From: an uncultured Alphaproteobacteria bacterium
Lineage (GTDB): Bacteria > Pseudomonadota > Alphaproteobacteria > UBA2966
Assembly (NCBI GenBank): GCA_958295725.1
Contig: OY282368.1
Coordinates: 1,696,001 to 1,760,000, forward strand
Length of the DNA: 64,000 nt
Reading direction: 5' to 3'
Positions 32,782-42,843 of this stretch are shown here, piece after piece (the first letter of the stretch is position 1; each line of letters opens with the position of its first letter). The position numbers were made by a program, and so were the translations under genes. Under the pieces are notes generated by a model. That model had not been told where the DNA came from. It did no database searches and saw nothing but the letters and a program-made list of their open reading frames with translations.

Positions 32782-33375
32782 TCAGGCGCTGGCATCCGTT
32801 CGGTTCGCCGACAAATATCCGCCTGCCGAGAGTTCTTCCATGATCCTGTCGACGACGGTTCGGTGCGGCTTGTCGCCGGTGTCCACGACGATATTGGCCT
32901 CTCCATACACCGGATACCTCCGATTTATCAGATCTTCGAGGGTTTCGCGCATGTCGCCGTCTTTGAGAAGCGGCCGGTCGTCGCGCCGCGCGCATCGTCG
33001 CACCAGGACGTCCAGGTCCGCTCGCAGCCAGACCGAAATGCCTTTCTCCCTGACGAGATCGCGCGTTTCTTCGTTCATGAAGGCCCCGCCACCTGTCGCC
33101 AGAACTCCCACCGGCCCATCCAGCAAACGCCCTATGACCCGTTTCTCACCCTCGCGGAACGCGGCTTCCCCGTGGACCTCGAACATATCCTCGATGGAGC
33201 ATCCGGCCGCCTGTTCAACCTCGTCATCCGCGTCGACGAACGGAACGTCGAGCCGGGCCGCGAGCCGGCGACCGATGGTGCTCTTTCCCGCGCCCATGAG
33301 CCCGACGAGGACGATCATCCGGTTCAGGATGGCCGAGGCTGTCGCTTTACTGGATATCGACATCGGATCAGGCAC
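32782..33375 (-). CDS. aroK: Shikimate kinase
   Basis: A 197-residue P-loop kinase phosphorylating shikimate. The Walker A GLMGAGKSTIGRRLA, shikimate-binding DADDEVEQAAG and F-R-E-G-E, TGGGAFM and the lid RRDDRPLL are present. Alternative ATGs exist at 33363 and 33318 (MIVLVGLMGAG). It is the first gene of the aroK-aroB-corC run; its upstream region is shared with the divergent gene at 33550. Confidence 0.95.
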   Translation of the reverse strand: MPDPMSISSKATASAILNRMIVLVGLMGAGKSTIGRRLAARLDVPFVDADDEVEQAAGCSIEDMFEVHGEAAFREGEKRVIGRLLDGPVGVLATGGGAFMNEETRDLVREKGISVWLRADLDVLVRRCARRDDRPLLKDGDMRETLEDLINRRYPVYGEANIVVDTGDKPHRTVVDRIMEELSAGGYLSANRTDASA

Positions 33376-33430
33376 CGGGAGGCTTTGCGATTGGAACGGG
33401 AAACCCGTATCGGGAGGCGATACCGGGACA

Positions 33431-33459
33431 TTGAATCCAGCTTCGCGAGCCGATAGACT
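33431..33459 (+). promoter_or_regulatory. Predicted promoter of the 33550-38534 operon
   Basis: TTGAAT (33431-33436), a 17-base spacer and TAGACT (33454-33459), in the 174-base region between divergent aroK and the small membrane protein gene. The match is moderate. Confidence 0.35.
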
Positions 33460-33549
33460 GACTCAACTTCGCCATAATTGCACCTTAGCATGTGTGGTCG
33501 GAGGCTGTCCCGACCCCGTGGCGCGTCCCCTCGATACCTGTGTAGCTTG

Positions 33550-33690
33550 ATGTCCAAGGCGCCGTACATCGCACTCGTCATCGTGTTGCTGCTCCTGGTT
33601 GGCGGAGCCGCGTTTCTCGCCGCCTGGGATATCCCGCCTCCATCGAAAAGCGTGGAAAAGGTGTTGCCCGATGAGCGTTTTCCCCGCTGA
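33550..33690 (+). CDS. Small single-pass membrane protein
   Basis: A 46-residue protein with a short N-terminus, one strongly hydrophobic helix (YIALVIVLLLLVGGAAFLAA) and a conserved-looking tail WDIPPPSKSVEKVLPDERFPR. I recall similar short proteins ahead of xerD-type genes in related bacteria. It overlaps the start of the next gene by 20 bases, consistent with translational coupling. No function is known to me. It was judged real from its charge pattern and its position rather than its length. Confidence 0.65.
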   Translation: MSKAPYIALVIVLLLLVGGAAFLAAWDIPPPSKSVEKVLPDERFPR

Positions 33691-35521
33691 TCGACCATCG
33701 CCCGGCCCGTCCCTGCGCCGGTCGATGTTCGGCGTGGTGCTGGTTGCGCTGATCGGTCCGTCGGCTCACGCGCAGGTGGGACCGCCGGTAAAGTTGATAC
33801 CCGACCCCCAAGTCCCGCGGCGGGAGCCCGCGGTTCCAGACGCGCGACCCACGGCGGATCCGGCCGGCGAGTCGTCGGTGTCGTCCGGTTCCCGGTCCGG
33901 GACGCGACCCATCGTACAGGGCGGAAGCGTTGTGGTCGGCAGAGTCGCCGCCATCGATCCGTCTTCCGTCGGCCTTTTGACGGAAGAGAACGGTGGGTTC
34001 GGTTTCGACATGTGGGCCGGGAGCGATCGCGCCTTTATCGAAGCGCTGGTGCCGCGCCTTCCGGTGCGAACCCTGTCGCCGGTGATGCAGGATCTGACCC
34101 GTCGCCTGCTGCTGTCCGAAGCACGGGTTCCGGCGGGCGCGCCCATGGCTTCGAGCTTGCTGGGACTCCGGGTGGAGCGCCTCGGCGCCAGCGGCAGGAC
34201 CGATCTCGTTCGGGACCTTCTGCGCCTGGGGCCATCGCGGCTCCAGGACGTATCGCTCGCGCGTGCGGAAGTCGACAGCATGTTGCTGTCGGGAAATCAC
34301 GCCGGCGCGTGCGCCAACATCGAGACCTTGCTGCGGATGGACGACGATCCTTATTGGCTTAAGGGTCTCACGTTCTGCAAGGCGTTGAACGGTGAAAGCG
34401 CTGCGGCCCGGCTCGGCGTTTCCTTGCTGCGGGAGGGGGGCGGAGACGGGGATGACGCTTTCTTCGAGCTGGTGGAATCGCTCGTGGGAGAAACGAAGTC
34501 GGCGCCCGGCGGTTTGATCGATCCCTCGCCGTTGCATCTGGCGATGCTGCGCGCTGCCCGCCTCGAGATTCCCGACTACGCGGTTCCGGGCGCGCGCCCG
34601 GCCATCCTGCGCGCCATCGCGACCTCGCCGAACGCGCCGTTGGCGACGCGTCTCGTGGCCGCGGAGCGCGCCGAGGCCGCCGGCGCCCTTTCGCCGGACG
34701 CGCTGACGGCGATGTACGCCAGCGTGGAGTTCTCGCCCGAGGATCGACTGGCATGGCAGGCTCTGGCGGTCGAGGAGGCCGGACCGCGAGTCAACGCGCT
34801 GCTGTACCAGATCGCCTACGTCGAGACCGACCCCCAAACGAAGGCCCGTGCCGTCGGTGCCGCGCTATCGCGGGCGCGCGCCGTGGGCGGGTTCGGTACG
34901 GCGGCGCGCGTCCTGCGGGACATCTGCAAGTCCATAGAACCGTCACCCGGCCTGGCGTGGGCGGCGGCGGATATCGGGCGGGCTCTGCTGGCCGCTGGAG
35001 ATGTGGGGTCCGCGCGTCGCTGGTTCGATATGCTTTACCGGAGCGCTTCGCACGGAACTCCCGATGCTGCCGTCGCCATTCTGGATCTCTGGCCCCTCGT
35101 CCAGCTCATGGATATCGACGGTTCCCTGGGGTGGAACGCCGATGCGCTGGTCAACTGGTGGACCGGCGAGCAAGAGCGGTCGGGGGACAACGCCTTCGAG
35201 CGGGCCGCGGTGATCCTGACGTTGATGGACGCGATCGGCTATGACGTTCCCGAGACGTCGTGGCGAGAGCTGCTGGAATCGTCCTTGACCGTCACCGCCT
35301 ATCTGCCTTCGGTGCAACTCTGGCAGGCGTTGGAGATCGCGTCCGCGAACGGCCGTGTGGGCGAGACGGTCCTGTTGTCGTTGCTGGCGCTCGGCGAGAT
35401 CGGTCCCGCCAGAGCCGATCCCACGACCCTGCATGCCGTTGTGTCCGCTCTCAGAGGCGTGGGTCTGGAGACGGATGCCAGGAAATTGGCGCTTGAATCG
35501 GCGCTTGCCAAGGGCCTCTAG
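33671..35521 (+). CDS. Exported conserved protein, repeat-like
   Basis: A 616-residue protein with an N-terminal signal region (RRSMFGVVLVALIGPSAHAQ), a Pro-rich linker and a long, all-helical, Ala/Leu-rich body. The body looks like degenerate TPR-type solenoid repeats (e.g. RTDLVRDLLRLGPSRLQDVS, AACANIETLLRMDDDPYWLK-like units). I do not recognise a catalytic motif. It is probably periplasmic or envelope-associated. It is coupled to the small membrane protein upstream and is 51 bases before xerD, so it may be co-transcribed with the recombinase. The start ATG at 33671 places the signal sequence correctly; the frame is open further upstream. Confidence 0.75.
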   Translation: MSVFPADRPSPGPSLRRSMFGVVLVALIGPSAHAQVGPPVKLIPDPQVPRREPAVPDARPTADPAGESSVSSGSRSGTRPIVQGGSVVVGRVAAIDPSSVGLLTEENGGFGFDMWAGSDRAFIEALVPRLPVRTLSPVMQDLTRRLLLSEARVPAGAPMASSLLGLRVERLGASGRTDLVRDLLRLGPSRLQDVSLARAEVDSMLLSGNHAGACANIETLLRMDDDPYWLKGLTFCKALNGESAAARLGVSLLREGGGDGDDAFFELVESLVGETKSAPGGLIDPSPLHLAMLRAARLEIPDYAVPGARPAILRAIATSPNAPLATRLVAAERAEAAGALSPDALTAMYASVEFSPEDRLAWQALAVEEAGPRVNALLYQIAYVETDPQTKARAVGAALSRARAVGGFGTAARVLRDICKSIEPSPGLAWAAADIGRALLAAGDVGSARRWFDMLYRSASHGTPDAAVAILDLWPLVQLMDIDGSLGWNADALVNWWTGEQERSGDNAFERAAVILTLMDAIGYDVPETSWRELLESSLTVTAYLPSVQLWQALEIASANGRVGETVLLSLLALGEIGPARADPTTLHAVVSALRGVGLETDARKLALESALAKGL

Positions 35522-35572
35522 CGGCGGGTCCGTGAGCGCGGCGAACATCGCGCCGGTCGTCGGCGGAAACAT

Positions 35573-36511
35573 TTGACTGATACGAACGTCGAGCTGTTTA
35601 TCGAGATGATGTCCGCGGAGCGGGGCGCCGCGGCGGCGACTCTGAACAGCTATCAGCGGGACCTGGAGGATTTCGCCAAGTTCGCGACCGAGCGTGGCGT
35701 GACGGTCTCCTCCGCCGATACCGGACTCGTCCGCGACTACCTCGCTTCCATGTCGGGTGCAGGCCTGGCGGCATCGACCGCGGCCCGTCGCCTTTCCGCG
35801 CTTCGGCAGTTTTTCGGCTTTCTGTACGCGGAGGGACTACGGAAGGACGATCCCTGTATCGCTGTAGACGGTCCTCGGCGAAATCGTCCACTACCGAAAG
35901 TGCTTTCGGAACACGAAGTCGAGCTGCTTCTGAACACGGCTCGCAAGATGAAAGGCCCCGAAGGCGCGCGATTGCTGGCGTTGACGGAAACCCTCTACGC
36001 CACGGGTCTCCGCGTGTCGGAACTCGTCAGCCTGCCCCTGTCCGCCGCGAGATCGGACTCCCGGGTGCTGATGGTGCGGGGCAAGGGCGACAAGGAGCGG
36101 ATCGTGCCTCTCAGCCGGTCCGCCAAAGAAACGATCGTCGGCTACGTCGCCGTACGAAAGCATTTTCTGAAGGAGGGCGAGGATTCGCCGTGGCTGTTCC
36201 CATCGCGGAGCGCGCGTGGACATCTTTCGGAGCGTCGGTTCGCGCAGATGATCAAGGACATGGCCTGCGACTCGGGAATCGATCCGGCACGGGTATCGCC
36301 GCACGTCCTCAGACATGCGTTCGCGAGTCACCTTTTGGCTCACGGCGCCGACCTGCGAGCGGTACAGCAAATGCTGGGTCATGCGGACATCTCGACGACG
36401 CAGATCTACACCCACGTACTCGAGGAGCGTTTGAAGGAGATGGTGACGCGACATCATCCGTTGAGTATTGGAGCCGGCACGCGGAACGATCCCTCCGAGA
36501 GGCCGGCATGA
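35573..36511 (+). CDS. xerD: Tyrosine recombinase XerD
   Basis: A 312-residue partner of XerC in dimer resolution at dif. The N-terminal domain ([20 protein letters not shown]) precedes the catalytic domain with Arg in ATGLRVSEL, Lys in [27 protein letters not shown], and [16 protein letters not shown] containing the nucleophilic Tyr. The start is TTG at 35573, preceded by GGCGGAAAC, a weak ribosome site. Its stop overlaps the CoA-lyase start (ATGA). Confidence 0.95.
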   Translation: MTDTNVELFIEMMSAERGAAAATLNSYQRDLEDFAKFATERGVTVSSADTGLVRDYLASMSGAGLAASTAARRLSALRQFFGFLYAEGLRKDDPCIAVDGPRRNRPLPKVLSEHEVELLLNTARKMKGPEGARLLALTETLYATGLRVSELVSLPLSAARSDSRVLMVRGKGDKERIVPLSRSAKETIVGYVAVRKHFLKEGEDSPWLFPSRSARGHLSERRFAQMIKDMACDSGIDPARVSPHVLRHAFASHLLAHGADLRAVQQMLGHADISTTQIYTHVLEERLKEMVTRHHPLSIGAGTRNDPSERPA

Positions 36512-37545
36512 GCTTCACCATCGTCGACGAGGCGACGCCACGATTGAATCGCTCGGAGCTCTCGGTCCCCGCGATATCGACACGATTTCTGGAACGCGCG
36601 GCGACGAGTCCCGCGGATGTCGTCCTGCTCGACCTCGAAGACTCGGTGGCGCCGGACGACAAGCCGGCGGCCCGCGGGAACGTGATCGAGGCCCTCAACG
36701 GTCTCGATTGGGGAGGCCGGACGGTGTCGGTCAGGATCAACGGTCTCGATACGCCCTGGATGTATCGCGATGTCGTGGATGTCCTGGAAAGAGCCGGCGC
36801 ACGCCTCGATCTCGTCATGGTTCCCAAGGTTGGAACGGCGGCGGACGTCTATGCCGTCGACATGCTGATCTCGCAGATCGAACAGGCCACGGGCCTGAAA
36901 AAACGGATCGGCCTGGAGCTGCTGGTGGAGACGGCCTTGGGAATGCGGAACGTGGAGGAGATCGCGGCCGCGAGCAAACGCGCCGAGGCCCTTCATTTCG
37001 GGGTCGCCGACTACGCGGCATCGACCGGCGCGCGAACGACCGGCGTCGGAGGGCCGAATCCGAACTACCATACGCTCACCGATCCGGATCGCGCGAACCG
37101 GCGGGAAAAGCACTGGGGCGACGTCTGGCACTACCCGCTCTCGCGCGTGGTCGTCGCCGCGCGCGCGAACGGATTGCGACCCGTCGATGGGCCGTACGGC
37201 GACATCCCGGATACGGAAGGATTCCGCTCGCAGGCGCTGCGTGCGGCCGCCCTCGGTTGCGAAGGCAAATGGGCGATCCATCCGAGCCAGATCGAGCTTG
37301 CGAACGAGCTGTTCAGCCCCGCGAGGGAAGAGATCGCCCGGGCCCGGCGCATCCTGTCGGCGATGCGCGAAGCCCGGCGCGACGGCCGCGCCGCCGTGTC
37401 GCTGGACGGTCGCATGATCGATATCGCGTCGATTCGTCAAGCCCAGGTCATGGTGAAGAAGGCCCGCCGGATTCGATCGCGGGAGCGGGCGGAGGGCGGA
37501 GGCGCCGCCCGGGGCGGGCCTTCCGCCCCCGAGGCGAAGGCGTAA
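36508..37545 (+). CDS. HpcH/HpaI-type CoA-ester lyase
   Basis: A 345-residue TIM-barrel lyase of the citrate-lyase-beta/malyl-CoA-lyase group. Substrate and Mg-binding residues are visible in [45 protein letters not shown] and [37 protein letters not shown] and [14 protein letters not shown] are typical of malyl- or methylmalyl-CoA lyases. It probably cleaves a 3-hydroxyacyl-CoA such as malyl-CoA; the exact substrate is open. It is coupled to xerD (ATGA) and followed after 14 bases by accA. The C-terminus ends in an Arg/Gly-rich tail. Confidence 0.88.
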   Translation: MSFTIVDEATPRLNRSELSVPAISTRFLERAATSPADVVLLDLEDSVAPDDKPAARGNVIEALNGLDWGGRTVSVRINGLDTPWMYRDVVDVLERAGARLDLVMVPKVGTAADVYAVDMLISQIEQATGLKKRIGLELLVETALGMRNVEEIAAASKRAEALHFGVADYAASTGARTTGVGGPNPNYHTLTDPDRANRREKHWGDVWHYPLSRVVVAARANGLRPVDGPYGDIPDTEGFRSQALRAAALGCEGKWAIHPSQIELANELFSPAREEIARARRILSAMREARRDGRAAVSLDGRMIDIASIRQAQVMVKKARRIRSRERAEGGGAARGGPSAPEAKA

Positions 37546-37559
37546 GGGGCGGGCGCGGG

Positions 37560-38534
37560 ATGGAAGCGTTTCTCGATTTCGAAAAGCCTATCGCCGAGCT
37601 CGAGAACAAGATCAGGGAGTTGCGCCATCTCGCCGATACGGGCGATGCGGACATAGGCGAGGAAGTCGCCAGACTGGAAGCCAAGGCCGGCGCGTTGCTG
37701 GTCGACACGTACGCGAATCTGACGCCATGGCAGAAGACCCAGGTCGCGCGTCATCCCAATCGGCCGCACTTCGGCGATTACGTCTCGCGCCTGATCGACG
37801 GGTTCACCCCGTTGGCGGGCGATCGCGCGTACGGCGACGACCCGGCGATCCGGGGCGGATTGGGCCGCTTTCGCGGTCGGCCGGTCATGGTGATCGGCCA
37901 CGAAAGAGGCAACGGAACGGAAGGACGGATCAGACACAATTTCGGGATGGCGCAGCCCGAGGGCTATCGAAAAGCGGCCCGCCTGATGAAGCTCGCCGAC
38001 CGTTTCGGTATCGCCATCCTCACGTTCGTCGATACGCCCGGCGCCTATCCCGGTATCGGCGCCGAGGAACGCGGTCAATCCGAGGCGATCGCACGCTCCA
38101 TCGAAACCTGCCTGTCCCTGAGCGTTCCCCTTCTGTCCGTGGTGATCGGCGAAGGGGGGTCGGGCGGCGCGATCGCCCTCGCCAGCGGCAACCGCGTCAT
38201 GATGCTGGAGCACGCGATCTATTCGGTGATTTCTCCCGAGGGCTGCGCGTCCATTCTGTGGCGCAGCGCCGAACACGCGCGACAAGCCGCCGAAGCCCTG
38301 AAGCTCACCGCGAGGGACCTGATGGGTTTCGGGGTTATCGATACGGTGATCGACGAGCCGGTCGGAGGGGCGCACCGCAGCCCTCCCGGCGCCATCGATG
38401 CCACCGGAGACGCCATCGAGGCGGCGTTCATGTCACTCGACAATCTTGACGGCGGACAGCTCAAATCGAGCCGGCGGGAGAAATTCCTGAAGATGGGACG
38501 GAACGGCCTCTATGGCGGACCGAACCGCGCTTGA
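37560..38534 (+). CDS. accA: Acetyl-CoA carboxylase carboxyltransferase alpha
   Basis: A 324-residue subunit that, with AccD, transfers the carboxyl group from biotin to acetyl-CoA for fatty-acid synthesis. Landmarks are [77 protein letters not shown] and [14 protein letters not shown]. It is the last gene before the accessory island. A GC hairpin follows the stop directly. Confidence 0.97.
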   Translation: MEAFLDFEKPIAELENKIRELRHLADTGDADIGEEVARLEAKAGALLVDTYANLTPWQKTQVARHPNRPHFGDYVSRLIDGFTPLAGDRAYGDDPAIRGGLGRFRGRPVMVIGHERGNGTEGRIRHNFGMAQPEGYRKAARLMKLADRFGIAILTFVDTPGAYPGIGAEERGQSEAIARSIETCLSLSVPLLSVVIGEGGSGGAIALASGNRVMMLEHAIYSVISPEGCASILWRSAEHARQAAEALKLTARDLMGFGVIDTVIDEPVGGAHRSPPGAIDATGDAIEAAFMSLDNLDGGQLKSSRREKFLKMGRNGLYGGPNRA

Positions 38535-38551
38535 GCGGCGGCGTCCGCCGC
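38535..38551 (+). terminator. GC hairpin directly after accA
   Basis: A perfect 7-bp stem GCGGCGG / CCGCCGC with a CGT loop starts at the base after the accA stop codon. No T-run follows, so Rho-independent termination is uncertain, but position and stability suggest it marks the end of the xerD-accA transcript and the left boundary of the island. Confidence 0.5.
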
Positions 38552-38665
38552 GCATGGACGGAAACGGTTCCCGAACCGTCGCGTGGATTCCGAACGTCGG
38601 AATAAGAAGCACGGCGAACGACGCAACCGCGTTCGGGTCGGCGACCGGAGACGGATCGCATACGA

Positions 38666-38698
38666 CATGCAAGCGCCATTTCGGACGGTGCTTGCATG
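38666..38698 (+). promoter_or_regulatory. 12-bp inverted repeat upstream of R-M gene
   Basis: CATGCAAGCGCC (38666-38677) and GGTGCTTGCATG (38687-38698) pair over 12 positions with one G-T wobble, around a 9-base loop. It lies 28 bases before the R-M start codon. It could be an operator for a control protein or for the enzyme itself, or a hairpin in the 5' leader. No controller gene is visible beside it. Confidence 0.5.
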
Positions 38699-38726
38699 AC
38701 GCGCCACACTCGGCGACAACGGGGCG

Positions 38727-41700
38727 ATGGTCGGAACGAACGTGAAGCTCGCGGCGGCGGTCGAGGCGTACTTCGCCGACTTGCGGCGGGTGCGCGCTTC
38801 GGGCGGGGCGACCGGGGAGCGGTCGAGCTACGGGCCGCTCGCGGAGTTGCTCAACGCGATCGGCGCGACGCTCAAGCCCAAGGTGTTCTGCGTCGGCGAG
38901 TTGGCCGACCAGGGCGCGGGCCATCCCGATTTCGGCCTCTACGCGGCGAGGCAGGTGCAGAGGGGCCATCCGCGCGAGGGGCAGGCGCCGGAACGCGGCG
39001 TGGTCGAGGTGAAGGCGCCCGGCGACGACGCATGGCTCACGGCGGCGAGCGATCAGGTGAGCCGCTATTGGGGCCGCTACCGTCTGGTGCTGGTGACGAA
39101 CAGCCGCGACTTCGTGCTCGTGGGCGAGGACGCGGCGGGCCGTCCGGCGAAGCTGGAAAGTTTCCGCTTGGCGGAAAGCGCAGAACACTTCGCCCGGCGG
39201 CTGGAGAAGCCCCGCACCTTCGCCCGCGATGTGGGCGGCGGTCTGGGCGAGTATCTCGCCCGTGCGTTGTCGCACCGTGCGGCGCTGGCCGAGCCGAAGG
39301 ACCTGGCATGGCTTCTGGCGTCCCATGCCCGCGACGGTCTGGCGCGGGTCGAGGCGGCGGGCGAGGCGCCGGCGCTGGCGGCGGTGCGTGGCGCGCTGGA
39401 GGAGGCGCTGGGGGTACGCTTCGAGGGCGAGAAAGGCGCGCGCTTCTTCCGTTCGACCCTGGTGCAGACGCTGTTCTACGGCGTCTTCTCCGCCTGGGTG
39501 TTGTGGGCAAGGCAGACGCCGCCGCCGTCCGGCGCGTTCGACTGGCGCACGGCGGTCTGGCACCTGCGCGCACCGGTGCTGCGGGCGCTGTTCCAGCAGC
39601 TGTCCGATCCCGGCCGCCTGCAACCGCTGGGTCTGGTCGAGGTGCTGGACTGGACGTCCGCCGCGCTCGACCGGGTGGACCGGGCGGCGTTCTTCTCGCG
39701 CTTCGACGAGGGCCAAGCGGTTCCCTACTTCTACGAACCGTTCCTCGAAGCCTTCGACCCCGAGCTCCGCAAGCAACTCGGCGTCTGGTACACGCCGTCG
39801 GAAGTGGTGCGTTACATGGTGGCGCGGGTGGATTGCGTCTTGAAGGACGATCTCGGCGTCGCGGACGGTCTGGCGGCGGAGAACGTCTACGTCCTCGATC
39901 CGTGCTGCGGCACCGGGGCTTATCTGGCGGAAGTCTTGCGCCGCATCGCCGCCAATCTCGAAGGGCGCGGCCTCGGGGCGCTGGCGGGCGCGCGGGTCAA
40001 GCAGGCGGCGACGGAGCGCGTGTTCGGGTTCGAGATCATGCCGGCGCCGTTCGTGGTCGCCCATCTCCAGGTCGGGCTTGCGATGCAGGACCTCGACGCG
40101 CCCTTGGCCGACGACGGGACGGAGCGTGCCGGGGTGTTCCTCACCAACGCGCTGACCGGCTGGGAGCCGCGCACGACCAAGCCGCTGCCGTTCCCGGAAC
40201 TGGAGGAAGAGCGCGACCGCGCCGAGCGGGTGAAACGGGACCGGCCCATCCTCGTCATCCTCGGCAACCCGCCCTACAGCGGCTTCGCCGGCATGGCGGT
40301 GGACGAGGAACGGGAACTCTCCGATGCCTACCGGACGACCAAGCGGGCGCGGCGGCCGAAAGGCCAGGGGCTGAACGATCTCTACGTCCGCTTCTTCCGC
40401 ATGGCGGAGCGGCGCATCGTGGAGAAGACGGGCCGCGGCGTGGTGTGCTTCATCTCCAACAATTCCTGGCTCGACGGGCTGTCGTTCACGGGGATGCGGG
40501 AACGCTACCTCGAGGCGTTCGACGCCATTCGCGTCGACTGCCTGAACGGGGACAAGTACAAGACCGGCAAGGTCGCGCCGGACGGTTCGCCCGACCCGAG
40601 CGTGTTTTCGACCGAGAGCGACCCGATAGGCATCCAGGTCGGCACCGCCATCGCGACCTTGGTGCGCAAGGCCGACCACAGCCCGACGGAGCGCATCGGT
40701 TTCCGCCACCTGTGGGGGCAATCCAAGCGCGCGGACCTGCTGGCGACGGAAGACGATGAGCCGGGCGCGCTATACGAGCCGATTGCGCCGGTCCTGCCGC
40801 TCGGCCTGCCCTTCGTGCATACAACAACAGGCGCGGACTGGTTCGATTGGCCTTCGCTGCCGGACCTGTTCCCGGCGTCGTTCACCGGCGTGAAGACCAG
40901 CCGCAACGGCTTCCTGATCGACATCGACATCGACCGGCTGAAGGCGCACATCGGCGATTACTTCGATCCGGGATTGAGCCACGAGGAGATCGCGCGGCGC
41001 TATCCGGCCGTCATGCGGACGGCGCCGCATTACAATGCCCGCGCGGTGCGGGACGCGCTGCTCAAGCGCGGCGGACCGGACGAGAACGGGTTCGTTCGCC
41101 ACGCCTACCGGCCGTTCGATAACCGCTGGCTCTATTGGGAGGCGGCCGGCGGCCTGCTCGACCGCCCGCGCGCCGGCTACAGACCGCATGTGTTCGAGGG
41201 AAACATGTGGTTTGTGACTCAGCAGAAACCGCGTCGGGAATGGTCGCCGCCCCAAGTAATCCAGCACATCGGTTGCCTTGACTTGATGGACCGCGGCGCG
41301 ACCTGCGTTCCCGCATGGCTTCGTGAAGATGTGGACCGCCGTCCCAACCTCGCCGCCACGGCGCGTCGCTACCTCGAACGCCTCGGCCTCGGCGTCGAGG
41401 ATCTGTTCCATCACGTCCTCGCCACCCTCCACGACCCCGCCTACCGAACCGCCAACGCTGGCGCGCTGCGCATGGAATGGCCCCGCATCCCCCTCCCCGG
41501 CTGGCCGGATGGCGGGGAGGCCGACGCCGCGGACACGCTCGCCCGCTCGGCAGCGCGCGGCCGCGAACTGGCGGTACTGCTCGACCCCGACACGCCGGTC
41601 CCCGGCGTCACGCAAGGCCCACTCCGGCCGGAGATGGCCGCCATCGCCGTCCCCACCACCACCGGCGGGCGCAACATGGCTGGCGACGACTTCGCGCTGA

Positions 41701-42068
41701 CCGCCGGTTGGGGCCATTACGGGACGGGCGAGGCCGTGATGCCCGGCCAGGGCCGCGCCGTCGAGCGCGCCTATACGCCGGAAGAACGCGCCGCCTTGGG
41801 GAACGCTCTACCGTCGTTGGGAGAGACGACTTTCGATATCCACCTGAACGACCGCGCCTTCTGGCGCAACGTCCCCGAAGCCGTGTGGCACTACAAGATC
41901 GGTGGCTATCAGGTCCTCAAGAAGTGGCTCTCCTACCGCGAACGTAGTATCCTCGGCCGCCCGCTCTCGCCCGAGGAAGTCCGGCATTTCACCGACACCG
42001 CAAGGCGGATAGGGGCTATGCTGACGACTACTTTCGATCTTGGCGGTCACCAAGATTCAGTAGCATGA
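38727..42068 (+). CDS. Type IIG-like restriction-modification enzyme
   Basis: A 1113-residue single-chain enzyme combining nuclease and DNA methyltransferase. The N-terminus carries a PD-(D/E)xK nuclease pattern: HPDFGLYAA (D68) and VVEVKAPGD (E94-V-K96). After a helical connector comes an adenine N6-methyltransferase: SAM motif VLDPCCGTGAYLAEVL (D391) and catalytic ILGNPPYSGF (NPPY 514-517), with FISNNSWLDG downstream. The last about 400 residues should hold the target-recognition domain. No Walker A or DEAD motif was seen, which argues against the helicase-containing type ISP class. Recognition sequence unknown. The gene starts the accA/secA island; an HNH nuclease gene follows after 56 bases. 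Confidence 0.88.
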   Translation: MVGTNVKLAAAVEAYFADLRRVRASGGATGERSSYGPLAELLNAIGATLKPKVFCVGELADQGAGHPDFGLYAARQVQRGHPREGQAPERGVVEVKAPGDDAWLTAASDQVSRYWGRYRLVLVTNSRDFVLVGEDAAGRPAKLESFRLAESAEHFARRLEKPRTFARDVGGGLGEYLARALSHRAALAEPKDLAWLLASHARDGLARVEAAGEAPALAAVRGALEEALGVRFEGEKGARFFRSTLVQTLFYGVFSAWVLWARQTPPPSGAFDWRTAVWHLRAPVLRALFQQLSDPGRLQPLGLVEVLDWTSAALDRVDRAAFFSRFDEGQAVPYFYEPFLEAFDPELRKQLGVWYTPSEVVRYMVARVDCVLKDDLGVADGLAAENVYVLDPCCGTGAYLAEVLRRIAANLEGRGLGALAGARVKQAATERVFGFEIMPAPFVVAHLQVGLAMQDLDAPLADDGTERAGVFLTNALTGWEPRTTKPLPFPELEEERDRAERVKRDRPILVILGNPPYSGFAGMAVDEERELSDAYRTTKRARRPKGQGLNDLYVRFFRMAERRIVEKTGRGVVCFISNNSWLDGLSFTGMRERYLEAFDAIRVDCLNGDKYKTGKVAPDGSPDPSVFSTESDPIGIQVGTAIATLVRKADHSPTERIGFRHLWGQSKRADLLATEDDEPGALYEPIAPVLPLGLPFVHTTTGADWFDWPSLPDLFPASFTGVKTSRNGFLIDIDIDRLKAHIGDYFDPGLSHEEIARRYPAVMRTAPHYNARAVRDALLKRGGPDENGFVRHAYRPFDNRWLYWEAAGGLLDRPRAGYRPHVFEGNMWFVTQQKPRREWSPPQVIQHIGCLDLMDRGATCVPAWLREDVDRRPNLAATARRYLERLGLGVEDLFHHVLATLHDPAYRTANAGALRMEWPRIPLPGWPDGGEADAADTLARSAARGRELAVLLDPDTPVPGVTQGPLRPEMAAIAVPTTTGGRNMAGDDFALTAGWGHYGTGEAVMPGQGRAVERAYTPEERAALGNALPSLGETTFDIHLNDRAFWRNVPEAVWHYKIGGYQVLKKWLSYRERSILGRPLSPEEVRHFTDTARRIGAMLTTTFDLGGHQDSVA

Positions 42069-42124
42069 AGATGTAATGTGCAACGAATCGCAGGCGTGCG
42101 GATCAATGATGGTTTAGGCGAGAA

Positions 42125-42793
42125 ATGCCTTTCTCAGAATCACTTAAGAAGAAAATTCGGAAACGTGCTAACTTTCAGTGCTGCATGTGTCACACCGTTG
42201 GTGTGGATATCCACCACATCGTTCCTCAAGCCGATGGAGGAGAGAACATCGAGGATAACGCCGCCCCATTGTGCCCCAACTGCCACAGCATATATGGAGC
42301 CAATCCACAGAAACGAAAGACCATCCGAGAGATGCGAGATCATTGGTATAAACGTTGTGCGGAGCCATCCATGACAACATCCAAAAGAAATGTTATCAAT
42401 TTTCCAAAAGGGATAAACAAAGGTATTATAGCTAATAATATAAACAAAGTGGAAATAAAAACCCAAAATGAGACAGTAAAGATAAATCCCCCCGAAGGAT
42501 CTATCGCCTCTAGCTCGGTTCACAAGAGGTATATAAAATACCTTATCGACAGATATCACGAATTCAAAAAATCAGATGTCGGACGCGAAAGAATGAAATA
42601 TCCTATCTTATATGATTCAATAAAAAGGAAGTTTGGAGCCAAATGGGATATGATACCGATTGAACGATTCGATCGTTTGTCTGAATATCTTCAACAAAGG
42701 ATAGATAGAACGATTCTCGGAAAGACTCGAAAATCCAAGGGGCAAAAGAATTATTCTGCATTTTTGGAGTACTGCGACAAGCATGGCGGATAG
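42125..42793 (+). CDS. HNH endonuclease, AT-rich, horizontally acquired
   Basis: A 222-residue protein with an N-terminal zinc-bound HNH domain: C19-C20-x-C22, HH at 30-31, PQADGGENIEDNAAPLC with N45, and CPNCHS (C50, C53, H54). The remainder is Lys/Asn/Ile-rich without recognisable motifs. Composition is far from the genome: a hand count over 42421-42480 gives 15 G/C of 60. The gene sits just after the R-M enzyme and may be an additional nuclease of that cassette or an independent acquisition. The ATG at 42125 immediately precedes the domain. Confidence 0.85.
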   Translation: MPFSESLKKKIRKRANFQCCMCHTVGVDIHHIVPQADGGENIEDNAAPLCPNCHSIYGANPQKRKTIREMRDHWYKRCAEPSMTTSKRNVINFPKGINKGIIANNINKVEIKTQNETVKINPPEGSIASSSVHKRYIKYLIDRYHEFKKSDVGRERMKYPILYDSIKRKFGAKWDMIPIERFDRLSEYLQQRIDRTILGKTRKSKGQKNYSAFLEYCDKHGG

Positions 42794-42843
42794 CTAAATG
42801 CTTGCGGAATCACTCCACGAAACATCCGTGACTGATATTCAAC

